Source of the DNA: Phoronis australis
Lineage: Eukaryota; Phoronida; Phoronidae
Reading direction: 5' to 3'
NCBI GenBank assembly: GCA_002633005.1
Contig: NMRA01000068.1
Span: 18,526 to 82,525, forward strand
DNA: 64,000 bases
Part shown: piece by piece, positions 1 through 11,600 of the stretch
Position numbering within the stretch: position 1 is the stretch's first letter
How the letters are laid out: the number at the start of each line of letters is the position of its first letter
Notes under the pieces: model-generated
Told to the model about the DNA's origin: nothing
What the model saw: the letters and a program-made list of their open reading frames with translations, nothing else
The model's database searches: none
Program-made: the position numbers and the translations under genes

Positions 1-258
1 AAATAATTTCCACCTAGGTTGAAATAATTTCCACCCGGGTGAAAATAATTTCCACCTAGGTTGAAATAATTTCCACCCGGGTGAAAATAGTTTCCACCTA
101 GGTTGAAATAATTTCCACCCGGGTGGAAATTTCCACCTAGGTTGAAATAATTTCCACCTAGATTGAAATAGTTTCCACCCGGGTGAAAACAGTTTCCAAC
201 CAGGTGAAAATAGTTTCCACCTAGGTTGAATTATTTCCACCTAGGTGGAAAATGAAAA
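1..258. repeat. Palindromic 21-bp minisatellite
   Basis: About twelve units of roughly 21 bp alternate two versions with different hexamer centres, CCTAGG and CCCGGG, each set between TTTCCAC and GTGGAAA/GTTGAAA arms. Each unit is therefore itself a near palindrome and two adjacent units form a 42-bp dimer. The array is cut by the left window edge. One isolated unit-like TTTCCACCTAGG recurs near 9893. Confidence 0.9.
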
Positions 259-417
259 ATGAAAAAATATTTAAACAAAAGTAGCGATGATACTTTCGGG
301 CCAGGCATGCACAACTACTTAAATGTGTTTGAAAATGAAAAAGACCAAATTAAGTAAATCACTTTTGTGTGAAACTGGTGAGACTTTACAGTAAGTGGTT
401 GTCCATGTTAGTTTCAG

Positions 418-567
418 CCATCCAGTACTGCCAGACCGATGAAGCTTGTCTCAACCTGGGTAGTCTGAAGTGTATCAAAAGCTACTGTGAATGGGGTCTC
501 TGCAGCTGCCCCAGGGGCAGGGTAGCCAGGTACATGGGCTCAGAGAAACTCTTCAAGTGTGTGCCAC
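418..567 (+). CDS. Copy A exon 1: 7-Cys module
   Basis: Acceptor TTTCAG ends at 417 and donor GTAAGT starts at 568. The exon is 150 nt, phase 1-1. It reads from AIQYCQTDEAC to GSEKLFKCV, with a WGLCSCPRG centre. An upstream in-frame ATG at 369 lies in the intron and is not a credible start. Confidence 0.88.
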
Positions 568-3500
568 GTAAGTATCACGAGAACCAACGACACAACATGT
601 CAGAATTCTACCATTGATATAGCAAACTCTTAAATATCATGAAGAATTGTACAGAGGGATGGTCAACTTAAACGGCACATAATGCAGATAACAGAGCAAA
701 AAAATTTAAGAAACAAACTTTGAGCAATATTTTGCCCTTTTTGTCATTTGTCAAGCAAAAAAGTTTCATCATAAAATATCCACAAGACATATCGATGTAT
801 AAATTACTCTAGCAGAAGACACAGGCAACTTTTCCTCTTGCGAACGAGTACCCTGGTAATGCTGTTAAAAACAATATCGTTAACAAAGATCCTGATTTTC
901 AGCAATAACAGAATACGGGCAGAATTCAGGGAATCATTTGTGGAAATCAAGAGGTTCAGACGGAGTATGCATATTTCAGTAACAGATACCACAATTCTAA
1001 TATTTTTGGTTTTCAATACCTAAAAATTGACGATCTGTTTGCAGCAGGCATGTTTGAATATAGTTGTTATTCTTGTCATAAGGTGGAGCTGTTTATCCGC
1101 TTTTGAGAAATTCACATGGAGAGTAGCCAATTATCTTTGAAACGGAGCTGTGGCATAATTCAGCAGAAAACATGACATAACTCCCAGGTCCCTTTCATAT
1201 TATTCATCACTTTCAGGTAATAAGTAATTAAACAGAAAATGCTAATTTGTAAAGCACAGAATTTCATGTTTCCTAACATGGGTGTGTGAATGTTTTTGAA
1301 TACGGAAAGTCCACCAACACAAGGCAACTGTTGAGTATATCAACCAAGCACGTACCACTAATTTTTATACTACAGAGAGGAAAGTAGGGGAGGCCTGTTC
1401 TTCAGATGGTGCACAAGGAGTGTGTGGCGCGCCTGGCTCAGACTGTGACCCGGAAAAGAAAACTTGCAAGTGCACTTTGGGACATGCTAGATTTGGCGGC
1501 GAGACATGTATGAACTCCACTGAGGTCGTTCCTGGCGAGACACTGTCGGGAGATGGGAAGGAGTGTAGTATGGGCACAATCAGTTCAGGAAATAGTTTTG
1601 AACCGCATGCCGTTCTTGACTGGTCTCCCATCACATGTGGCTGTCCACGGGGAAGTAAGATTCAACTATGGAACGGCTTTATGAACGACTTTCAAGGGAA
1701 GAAGGTGCCTTACTGCATACCAGGTGAAGTAATATTTACCAGTAATTTGCCTTTGATACAAATTCACACAAGTATGAGATTACCTGGGAAAGTCAGCAAT
1801 TTGCATTACAAAATTAAGGTCTTCTTCTCCTATAGTGACGAAGAGGATTGACATCATAAGAAACAGAGCTTTTCACAACACATAATGTCACAACCCATTA
1901 ATATGCAGACCATAAGGTTCACTATAACACCCTAAGCTGATCTAGGCTCCTTTTTGTGGGAAGAAGAGCAATTGCCTTATCAGCAATCACTACAATTATA
2001 TAGTAACTCATAGAAGGACTGGTAGATAACTATGTATAAGTGTGTGTCATGCTGGACAGAAAGCTCTTTAAAGTCTGTTTCAAAAAGCAGACTTAAGATT
2101 TACATTAACAGCTGCTGTTAGTTTTGAATTATAACTAAATGGCACATGTCTCTCACACTACAAAATTGAATAGACACTGTTTTAAAGGTGCCGGGAACAA
2201 TGCCTTTTCATGTTCTGACAAACCCAAGATCTTTGTATCTATTGATGGCAATATTTATGACCTAAAATATAACCTTTGATGACCCAACGCAATGAAAAGA
2301 TTGGCAGCCTGGAACAAATTATTGTAAAGATAATTTAGATATCAGGTTTAACGCCAAGCATAGTGTTTTCTTTTACAGGCATTTCTTTTTGTATACAGTT
2401 ATTCTATGGACTGAGTGAAATGAATAATTTAGCAGCTGAAGCTATATTCACTAATACAAATTTGATTTGTTCTAAGTTGAAGATGGCAGTTATGATTTCA
2501 CGTAATTATTATTGTACAACACTATTAAAGCTCATGATTGAAATTCAAAAGTCAAACAAAATATTAAGACATCTTAAAAAGATATAATTTTCACAATTTT
2601 CTCTTCCGTGCAGTAAAGCTGGGTGACACGTGTCTACACGATGCAGACTGCACTGGGATATCTGGCAGTGTGTACTGCCTGAGCAACAAGTGTGCATGTA
2701 AAACATCAGGCGAGGTGGCTGATATTGATGGAACCAAGTGTGGCAAACGTGAGTTGAAAAATAATAACAACTTGTTCATAACTAAGTTCACTTATGGTAT
2801 GCGTAATTTTACATAGGACATTTCCTAAGCAAATGTACATAACTTCGTAAGTCACGAGTCATTTGAAATGCAATTATTAAAAGCTTTCTAATGAAAAACA
2901 GAACAGAGATCACAGCTTTAAGTTAGGTTCAGCCATTCAGGAGTTTTTTCTCTTTTTTAAATATTTTACTTCCACTTTTGTTACTTTTCTGACAGGCTAA
3001 TTGTGTGTATGAACATCATTTTGTGTCACTCCTGTTCAAGAATGTAAAAAAATCATTCATGCTGTTTAAACCTGTGGTCAGAGAGAAATTAATATTCATG
3101 AGTTCTACAATAGCAACAACCCGAGTGTCTAAGTGTTGAATAAAAAACTGCACAGAATGGTGTTTTGTATCTTAAAGATTCTTATAGATGTGACTAAAGT
3201 CAAATTATTTTCAGCTCTATCCTTTGGGGACAAATGCTCAGGCTTAGTGGCTTTGACTCATGTGTGTTACGGTAGTGATGGCCTAGCCTGTGGTGACGTG
3301 TGCGATGCCAGCGGAAGTTTGGACCGCAAATGTGACTGCCACTATACGCACAGAAAGGCAGGGAAAACGTGTATCAAGAGTAAGTTGCCACGCAAACATG
3401 CAACTGATCTGTGAATAATTCAGAATGTATAAGCATTGTTCAAATTTCCATTAAAAGACAGATGCTCAATCTGAAACTTGGGATATAAAAAACCTAGTAG

Positions 3501-4852
3501 ATTACCGTAAACGTTCGGCTTAACGCCCATGCTCAGTTAACCGCCCACCCCCTACTTTAGGTGGATTTTCGATTTAACCGCCCACTGCTCGGTTAAGCGC
3601 CCCCCTGCGATTTTTGAAGATTTCCAATTAAGTGCCCACCTCTCGGTTAAGCGCCCATCCCCGACTTTTAAAGAATGAAGATTTAGCGCCCAGTACTAAG
3701 GAAACGCGCGATTCTCCGACTTTTAGAAAAAGATCGATGATCACAATGAGCGCAACAACGCCGGGCCTTCGAGACGGTGGTTTAGCAATGTGAATTGCAA
3801 TTATAAAAGTAACGAGTTATTGTCTTGGGTCAAGGACTCACTTCAAAATATAATACTTGAATGTTTTTGTCACTTTATTTTCTTCCCATGTTTGCAAAGT
3901 TTAAGAACACCGCCGGCGTCAAAACCTCCGCTTTCAGCGACTTTGTCTGCCGCGCTAGTACGAGACTGTAACCATAAATCTGATGTCTGCTGTGACCTCT
4001 GCAACACGTGAAGCTTGCACGCGCGCACTTTAGCAAGATGAAATAGTTGCAATCCAAGTAGAGGCTGCGTGGTCACTGGTCGTCTGCGCTCTACACTACA
4101 GGGCTAAATAACAAGACCGCAGGACGGCACGGGGCTATTACTCAGCAATTCTGTAAATTTAATAGTGAATAACTAATCTGAGGGCATGATAACCTTTGTT
4201 AGGATCATCCGCTGTTATGAAATTTTTCCCGTCATGTGGCGACGTGACGATAACGCTCTTTGAAAAGTGCTACGCATTCCGAGTAGGCCTACGACTATGT
4301 GTGTGGTGTGGGTACTTAGATCACGAGGTAAGATTAACCGCCCAGGGCGCTTGCCTGTCGTAATAAGCGCCCATGTTCGGTTAACCGCCCACCCTGGATT
4401 TTTTGAAGTTTCACGTTTAAGCGCCCATGTCTGGTTAACCGCCCACCCCCGATTTGTTGGGTTTGCCAATTTAACCGCCCAGGGCGTTAACCCGAACGTT
4501 TACGGTAGTATGTACTAATATAATGAAAAAACATCGTCAATTAGTAGAAGTGAGACAAAGACAGCACAACAGGACAATCAGGATGGTTATCAAATGTGTC
4601 TACAGCAGTTGTGACAACAGTCACTACAAGCCAGCTCCCCTTTTTGAGTTACCTATTAAAGACTCTGTCTGTTAGCCATAGGTGTTGTCCACACACAGAT
4701 TTACCCTAGAACAAGTTACTTCTGGAACAAGTTGTTACTAGGTTAAAGGGCTGTGTGGACACTACGGTATTTCAACTAGTGCAACTTAGCCCACTTGTGA
4801 CAACTTACTCCACCTTATCAATGTAGGGTAATTTGTTCAAGGGTAACTTGCT

Positions 4853-4884
<32 letters not shown>

Positions 4885-6987
4885 TGCGTGTGGACGGGAC
4901 TACAGAGTGGCACAAATTCAACAGCATGACTTATACATGATATTGTCTTACATTTAGCTCATGTTTGATGCTGTTACATTAATGTGGGCCACTGTTTTGC
5001 CAGTACCAATCCCCTAAGTCATTCACTGAATAAAGTTGTCAGTCAGTGAATGGCCCAGTTCCTCAAAATCAGGGGCTGTTAAACTATTGCCTTCATTTTT
5101 AAGCAACCAGTAAAAATGCAACTGATACTGTATCTTTTTAACTCCAGGAAAACTAGGAGACAGTTGTTCTGGTGATATGAACTGTCATGCCGTCAACACT
5201 AATGCCATATGTGTAGACGGGAAATGTAGAAATGGTGAGTTTTTATTTGTCTCTTCATTCTAGTTTTACTATCACTAGGTAACAAAAGCCATACACAAAA
5301 CAGTGTTTTTAGTAACCATGACAGTGACAGAGCCCAACCTGTTCTGGTACAATTAGGTTTAGATCAGAGGTAATCAATTACAGCTTGGTTGTTAAGCTCA
5401 TGAATTTTTATGACAAACGTAAATAGGCTCAATCAGATGTACAGTGGGTTTAGTAGTAAGCTTTGACTCAAACAACAGTTAGGTGAAATTTTAAATAATC
5501 ACGCATAATTTACACACAGTCTCCAAACATTAGGGTATACCGGCAGTAAACAGAGAACTGACTTAGAAGGCTTGAAACACAAACGTGTATCATCGAAAAA
5601 ATTACACTAAACAATTCCTCAATTAATTTCAAAAAGACCTGCTATAAGCTCAAAATCCTATTTTTGAAAATCTTTTGGACTAAAATTAAAGCGCGGAATC
5701 TTTATTGATCAAAGTCTTGAAAAATATAGTTTTACCAAAATTCTATATGTGTAACAGGGCAGGACTGGACTTACTCGCAAACTACATCATCAAAGTACAA
5801 CCAGATTAGCTAATGAAATGCTCTCAGGCTGGACTATGCTCTGCAGCACTAAGTAGTAACTTCGAGCCTTTCTCATACACGCGATACAAGCTATTTTGCT
5901 TTAACAGGCATGGAACACAAAAACTAATCAAAAATACAATTTACACAGATTCAAATAAAAATATATATCTGTAACATTTCTCAAAAAGTTATTCACTTCG
6001 ACCTGTGCCTCAATTTTGTAAAAACATCCACTCACTTCACTAATTTTGAAATACACTGAGAATAAAAGCTCAGTTCACGAACACTTTCAATCTTCCCTGC
6101 AAACTTGGACCACTCCCAGCGTCCAAGACATGACATAATGAGCATGCACTCCTCATATATTCATAAGACTTTACGGAAAGATACCAAGCAAATTTGAGTG
6201 TTTTAAAGACTTGTGTTATGCTCACTCAGAGTAAGAAGTCCATGCGCACTCAACAGGGACATAAATTATTAAAACGATCCCTTATGTCCCCAAGTCAATT
6301 GTAACTAGAAACACAAGTTTAAACAAGCTTTTATCTCCCTGACTACATTTCTTCATATTCAGGTGATGACGGTCCACACTTTACTAAGCTGCGCAATTTT
6401 ACAGTTCTGTAGGACCCTTAAGTATTAAACAATATTTATGGTAAAATCTTACGTGTTTCTGACACAACATGGCAGACGTGAAATTTTGTTTTCTCAAGAA
6501 TGTTTTTCTAATTCTGTACCACAGCTACCACCAGAGAATAGTTTTTGAAAACTTATGGGCATTCGCAAACGTGTTGTGAACCTTTGAAAAATGAAAACAG
6601 GCAAATCTGATAATTATTGGAGTCGGATATTGGTGAGGTTTTACTGTAGTTCAAGCCAAAGTCGAAAAAATCATGTAAATCTAGTTCAATTTTTACATTT
6701 AAAGCCATCAATAAACTCTCAGTATTCCGTCCATAGTGTTGCCATCTGCAATTAGGAACGTAAGCCAACTCCCCATATCGAAAACCAAAAATAGAAAGTC
6801 CTATCCCAAATTGTTAATGAAAATAACTGTGGCATTGCATGGAACTTTAAGTGCTTAATTTTCTTAAACTTAATTTGAATGTTTCCACATTATTCTCAGC
6901 TTGAAGTATTGTGTATTTTCAGGGTCTCCAGCACCAGGTCATGTCTGTCTTAGCCTCTTGCTTTTAGGAATGCATCTGGCTAGTTAA
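418..6987 (+). CDS. Copy A: secreted EB/EGF-like cysteine-rich protein, putative GPI anchor (5' end missing)
   Basis: Six spliced exons: 418-567, 1376-1723, 2614-2748, 3215-3379, 5148-5234 and 6923-6987 (stop TAA 6985-6987). Every internal border has AG/GT and phase 1. The joined exons encode about 316 residues. Cys per exon are 7, 10, 6, 7, 4, followed by a hydrophobic tail. The Cys spacing with C-x-C followed by a turn and a last Cys resembles the EB module and EGF-like folds of invertebrate secreted proteins (family knowledge). Residues shared with copies B and C include GSEKLF in exon 1, RFGGE and FQGKK in exon 2, and AICVDGKC in exon 5. The tail exon ends in a run of Leu after a small-residue region (NGSPAPG), as expected for GPI attachment (inference). 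No signal peptide exon is visible in 1-417; it must lie left of the window. Extracellular role and ligand are unknown. Intron 4 carries a TIR transposon and a MITE. Confidence 0.85.
1376..1723 (+). CDS. Copy A exon 2: 10-Cys module
   Basis: Acceptor CTACAG ends at 1375 and donor GTGAAG starts at 1724. The exon is 348 nt, phase 1-1. It opens with RKVGEAC, contains RFGGETC and ends with NDFQGKKVPYC. It contains two C-x-C pairs (CKC, CGC) typical of disulfide-knotted EGF-like folds. Confidence 0.88.
2614..2748 (+). CDS. Copy A exon 3: 6-Cys EB-like module
   Basis: Acceptor CGTGCAG ends at 2613 and donor GTGAGT starts at 2749. The exon is 135 nt, phase 1-1. It begins KLGDTC and contains NKCACK. 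Six Cys in EB-like spacing match exon 3 of copies B and C. Confidence 0.85.
3215..3379 (+). CDS. Copy A exon 4: 7-Cys module
   Basis: Acceptor TTTTCAG ends at 3214 and donor GTAAGT starts at 3380. The exon is 165 nt, phase 1-1. It contains FGDKC, LACGDVCDASG and a KCDCHYTH segment that match CGDMCDTS and CGTDVCDL in copies B and C. Confidence 0.86.
3505..4505. mobile_element. TA-flanked TIR transposon, copy 1 (1001 bp)
   Basis: The left end CCGTAAACGTTCGGC and right end CGAACGTTTACGG are inverted repeats flanked by TA on both sides, as in Tc1/mariner-type target duplication (family knowledge). Both subterminal zones contain repeats of GGTTAACCGCCCACCCC followed by T-rich text, about 40 bp per unit. 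No transposase ORF is seen, so the copy is non-autonomous. Relative to the copy at 45419 it lacks the centre; the deletion joint near 3954 shows a GCT microhomology. It lies in intron 4 of copy A. Confidence 0.85.
4678..4897. mobile_element. MITE-like inverted-repeat element with CGTG microsatellite
   Basis: A left arm with GTCCACAC, TACCCT and AAGTTAC is repeated in inverted order on the right (GGGTAA, GTAACTTG, GTGTGGAC). A (TG)n(CGTG)n tract at 4852-4891 lies inside the right arm. No ORF. It sits in intron 4 of copy A. Confidence 0.6.
5148..5234 (+). CDS. Copy A exon 5: 4-Cys module
   Basis: Acceptor ACTCCAG ends at 5147 and donor GTGAGT starts at 5235. The exon is 87 nt, the same length as in copies B and C, phase 1-1. 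It contains LGDSCSGDMNC and AICVDGKC. Confidence 0.86.
6440..6644. mobile_element. Short MITE with GGTAAAATC ends, copy 1
   Basis: It starts GGTAAAATCTTAC and ends GGTGAGGTTTTAC, an imperfect inverted repeat. The inside (CACAACATGG, GGGCATTCGCAA) is shared with the copy at 60804-61012. It lies in intron 5 of copy A. Confidence 0.6.
6923..6987 (+). CDS. Copy A exon 6: hydrophobic C-terminal (GPI-signal-like) exon
   Basis: Acceptor ATTTTCAG ends at 6922. The 65 coding nt end in TAA at 6985-6987. The tail reads GSPAPGHVCLSLLLLGMHLAS: small residues followed by a short hydrophobic run to the stop, the layout of a GPI attachment signal. The coding length is identical in copies B and C. Confidence 0.75.
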
Positions 6988-7001
6988 GAAGCAGTGGCTT
7001 C

Positions 7002-7660
7002 AGGTCGCATTTAGCCGACACTAGTTGACACGGAACAACCAACAGAGAACGAGATGATCAGATGCAACTTTTGTTGTCCATTTCTTAGAGAAGGTAAATT
7101 GTTCCTGATCATCTCGTTCTGTATCATCTATCAACCTCAACACAAAAGTGGAAAGGCAGAAAAGATCATCTCAATTGCACTTGAGCAGCAGCATACATAC
7201 GAGTGATCATTTTGACCATTCAACGACTTGTCTTTCAGCTTCATTTTGTCAATTTCTATACCGGTTATGTCTGCAACAACCTGCTTAAACCCTGCTAGTT
7301 TGCACCAACAGAGCGATAAAGAGCATAATGCTGTTTGTTCGTGCTCTTGATGCTGGAAGATGGCCAAACACTGTTGAGGTGACTTCCAAGATCCGACATT
7401 CTACATCTGCATGGTTATACAGTTGTTGCTACTCTGATGTTGACATGCCATGGTGACAAAAAACGTACATAACAGCTGGAATTCTACATGGTTTTGGGCA
7501 TTCACCACTGTTAACCAGAGGGTACCCTGACTATCTTGTGACTGACTTTTGTACTGATTCAGTTTAAAGTAATGTACAAAAAGAATTGACACAGATCAAC
7601 TTGTGCCAAGACAACTCCTTCGGTTCCGTGTCAAGTGTGTCTTGTAAAAGCGACTACTGA
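7002..7660. mobile_element. MITE related to the TTGACACGGAAC family, copy 1
   Basis: The left end (GTCGCATTTAGCC then TTGACACGGAAC) is matched by an inverted right end (GGTTCCGTGTCAAG then AAAAGCGAC). The same TTGACACGGA arm occurs in elements at 26076-26733 and 52756-53155. An internal GATCATCTCGTTC hairpin arm is near 7100. It lies just after the stop of copy A, so it may be in the 3' UTR or the spacer. Confidence 0.55.
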
Positions 7661-7729
7661 CAACAAATAATGAAAAGAATTAGGTTATGTATTGTTCTAA
7701 TTTAAAAAGATGGTGGGCAAGGTGATCGC

Positions 7730-7735
7730 AATAAA
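7730..7735 (+). terminator. Possible AATAAA poly(A) signal for copy A
   Basis: This is an AATAAA hexamer I noted on the + strand about 740 bp after the copy A stop, beyond an inserted MITE. Only the motif supports it; I did not make a full list of every hexamer in the spacer. Confidence 0.25.
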
Positions 7736-7813
7736 GTTTCTCTCTCAGTTTGAACAATCAGCAAATGTTTTATACTTTTTTGCCTTTAAAGCTGCTATGG
7801 ATCAACATTAACT

Positions 7814-7970
7814 AAAAACTAAGTTTAGATTTAGACCGTTTACCATAACTATAAAAACTAAGTTTAGATTTAGACTGTTTACCATAATTCTAAAAACTAA
7901 GTTTAGATTTAGACCACTTACCATAATTCTAAAGAACTAATTTTAGATATAGGCCATCTACCGTAATGCT
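7814..7970. repeat. 39-bp tandem repeat, four units
   Basis: The unit AAAAACTAAGTTTAGATTTA plus GACCGTTTACCATAA recurs at 7814, 7853, 7892 and 7931 with increasing divergence to the right. No coding potential. Confidence 0.8.
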
Positions 7971-8273
7971 AAAAGCCACAATACGAGGCTTTTCACTCAG
8001 ATTAGAAGTGATTTCTGGACTTGAGAAGAACTGACACTTTGTCTTTTGATGTGAGAAGGCTCCATCTAAAAGAATTAGGTTGACGCCACACAACAATGAC
8101 CTGTCACTTAATGTCCAGCATGAAACAGCACCAAACACGGATTCAACTAAGTCCCCTAAATATTGTGCATATTTGCGTCTTTGTTTACCCACATATATGG
8201 TTTTCTATCTGTTCATCTTCATTAGGAGTACCACTCAGTACCATTTTCTAATATGTTTAAAAACCAAGTCCTA

Positions 8274-8560
8274 ATTTCTATGAAAATAAATAGCAACTTC
8301 TTACGTAAATAATGTTGTTCACATGAAAAGATACGAATTGACTTTTAACAATTATATTGAAAGTTCAATGTAGAGTTTACTGTCAGTATATATCAAACCC
8401 CAAAATAGACTAAACAGTGTTAATGTTTCTATAAAAATAAACAGGAACATATTTCGTAAATTAAGTTGTTTGCATGAAAATATCCCAATCGATTTTCAAT
8501 AATATTGAAAATTCAATGTAGAGTTCACTGTCAGTATATACCAAATCCAAAAAATTGACC
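8274..8560. repeat. About 151-bp direct repeat, two units
   Basis: The segment starting TTTCTATGAAAATAAATAG near 8275 recurs from 8426. Both halves share TTCAATGTAGAGTT and CACTGTCAGTATATA stretches. Function unknown. Confidence 0.7.
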
Positions 8561-8689
8561 AGTCGTGAAAATGAAACTGTATAAAGAAAGACAACCGTGT
8601 TTTCACAAGTCCATAGATGTGGTAAAAAGTTAAGAAACATTACTGAGTTTCTATTTGGGAGTTGGGACTGTTCCACACAATGGGCCACT

Positions 8690-11600
8690 CAAGCCCACAA
8701 AACACTAAATCTAACCTGAGTTATGACAGAGACAATTTTATAATGATCGTAATCTAAGGTTACCTACTTTTTGTTCGAATGCAAGTAGCAAACAGCTTTG
8801 AAACACATTACAATACATCCTAAGATTTCACATTTTGTCTTAAGGCGCATTTGTACAGTTTACACAACAATTAACTTTTACACATAATTCAGTATACAAA
8901 AACAATTGTTTATACTGTTCATTAATAGTTTGTTTCTGTTACTTTTGAAATGACCACAATAAAGATAAATTGCCTCTGGACTTGCTCGTTTTATTTGAAG
9001 GCCAACCAAGTAGCAATGAGGAAATCTTCAAATATTTTTGTATTCCTAATTAATTTGCTGAAATTGTTAAAAAAATCAAGTACAGCAATACACAAAATGT
9101 ACCGAGAGTGGTGTACACGAAGTAATATCCCACGAGACATTATTCCGCGTATCGACTGAGACCGATACGCGGATTAAGGTCGAGTCGACAATGGCCTACC
9201 TTTTGAACTTTCCATATCAGAGTTCGCTGTTGAAGTAGTGCGGGAGGTGAATGCCGAAAACTTTATTTCATGGCCGTATTTCCCTCGACAGATTCAATGC
9301 GAGTGGGATAAAAGACAATAAATCACACACACGCAGGCATGTACAGTGTGAGTTTTTTTCTGTTTGAAATAAAAAATTGAAGACAAAAATGAAGTATTTA
9401 CAAAGAAAATGTCAATCTTTCTTTTTTATCTAAATGCAACCTGCAGTATCTATAATTAACAAGGTTCAAACACACCACATAAACAAGGGTCACACTGCTG
9501 TGATCACCTCTATAGTCCATTGTTAAAACAATTAATACGCATATTTCAAGGAACTCATTTGTTGCCAAGGAAACCACGGTAGCAAAACACAACATTGAAA
9601 TAACCTTGTACACGACAATAATAAAATAGAGTGAACGGTGATTCTGATGCTACAAGATTAATACGACACTCGTAACGGAGGTACCGTATTGCTAGCACAG
9701 TTGAAAAACTGCGGAAGGATGAGCTCTGTTGGAGTTGCAACAGTGGTAAGTAAGTTTAAAATACAAACTATGAATGATCAATACTACAAAAAATAGTAGT
9801 TGTAATTCAGAATAAACAAGCATGTCATGAGCTTATTCAATTCATATTGTGGGGATATTGGGTCAATTAGTCATGTACACAATGCTGTAAAGTTTCCACC
9901 TAGGTCTAACTATAATTACTACTAATCAACTTACTTTAAGTACTGTAACCAACCATCTCAGATTACACCATCTCCCAATTTTTGGGAGAAAAAACTTTTC
10001 AGTGTCCACGCTTAAGAAAATAATGCAGTAACCCAAACTGAAAATTTACCAAAGGTTACTGTATTGGGGATTTGACAACAAAAAATCGATAAGTCATTTG
10101 TAGCGTATAAATGACAAATTAGCCAATAACCAAGTAATAGCCTTTTCACCCAAGAACACTACATGTGAATAAGCATTTTCAAATAACACCGATGACCTAT
10201 AAGCATGCATGCTCATTGATCGGTAATGATAAGATACATTAAAGAATTTGAATTTGTTGAAAAAATATCTATTAGGAATACTTTGTAAAGTTAAGAAGTT
10301 CAGATAATAACCGTTTATGGTGAACTCGTACCAGTTTTGGACAAAACTAAATGCCAAGGGAAATGCTAAGCATTGAAGTGCACACAGGACTGATATCGTA
10401 TGCCTAGATGTATTCATCAGTGTAACGAAAATGGCCACTAGATGGCGCAGAATATATGAGCCCATCTGAAAATGGAAAGTCGTTGTCATCTACTTAATAG
10501 AAAATTATTTGTGAAATTTCACGAAAATACATCAAAGAACTTCAAAAGATAAACCCAAAATGCCTTAAAAAATTCAAAACTACCACTAGGAAGCATATTG
10601 GCAGTCAGATCCAGCCAAAAAGTCATCAGGTCTCATCACAGGAACAAACTTGCAAAACTTTACAAAGATTCCACCGCTTGGTTTAGGATATAGACAAACA
10701 GATGCAAAACGCCACTAGGAAGTGCTACAGTAGTCGGACACCATTATCTATTCTTTTTCAACTCATATCCTATACCTATTTTTGAAATTGTGAATCCGTC
10801 CTTATAGGAACTACTGTCATCTAACTGCCAGTACAATTTTTAACTGTCAGTTCTCATTTATTCTGGATTACACAAGCATATGAACAAGAGACATGACCCA
10901 ATCACCAAGATGTGACTTTCAAATGCACAAATCAAAATTTGACAAGTTTCTGTTACGGGAAAACTACTTTCCCACTTGGAATGTAAGCTCATTGAACAAC
11001 TGGGTGGGTCTTTATTTTTCACTTCCTTAATTCAACAAGTAATGGTAATTTCAAGAGTGGCACCGCTGGACATAATAAGCTTATTAATCTAGGGTGCTGT
11101 GCAACAAGAAAACGAACAAGTAGTAAAATCAGAAGCCATGCCCAACATTACAGATTATTGTATAAATCACACCGGCCAAGGTTGTATCTGGTTTACAACT
11201 GGAAGGTCAGCATTGAAATGGATTACACCCATTACTAGGAGACAAACTGAACTGATTATCTAAACACATGTAAAACACAATTATACCAATTCTGTTCTTT
11301 ATTGGTGAAGTCAGTTCAAGATCATAACTTAGTATGGTTCAAAGAGTTTTAATTCTATAGGAAATTCTTGGTCTGTAACGTACAAGTGAGAGTCAACAGT
11401 GAAACACTAAAACCTATAGAATATACATTTCAACCTTGTTTAGTTTGACAAGATTGTTAGCTGCTAGCCATACACAATAGATGGCACTGCACATCAACTA
11501 TCTCATCTGTATATGCAAGGGAATCCTCAAAAGGAATAGTCTTCCTTGCAAAATTTTTTAAGTGTCTCTTTCCTCTCCCAGGATTAGTGTTATTTGAGAA

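Noticed and set aside
369-617. ATG at 369 as the start of copy A
   Set aside because: It lies upstream of a clear TTTCAG acceptor at 417. Copies B and C show that this exon is internal in phase 1.
1365-1634. 89-codon - strand frame over exon 2 of copy A
   Set aside because: It is antisense to a well-supported exon and has no recognisable domain.
4215-4518. Frames of 83-85 codons at 4215-4518 and 46993-47250
   Set aside because: They translate the subterminal repeats of the TA-flanked transposon and show no protein signature.
7814-7970. CRISPR-like array
   Set aside because: The 39-bp units abut directly with no spacers and the host is an animal; it is a minisatellite.
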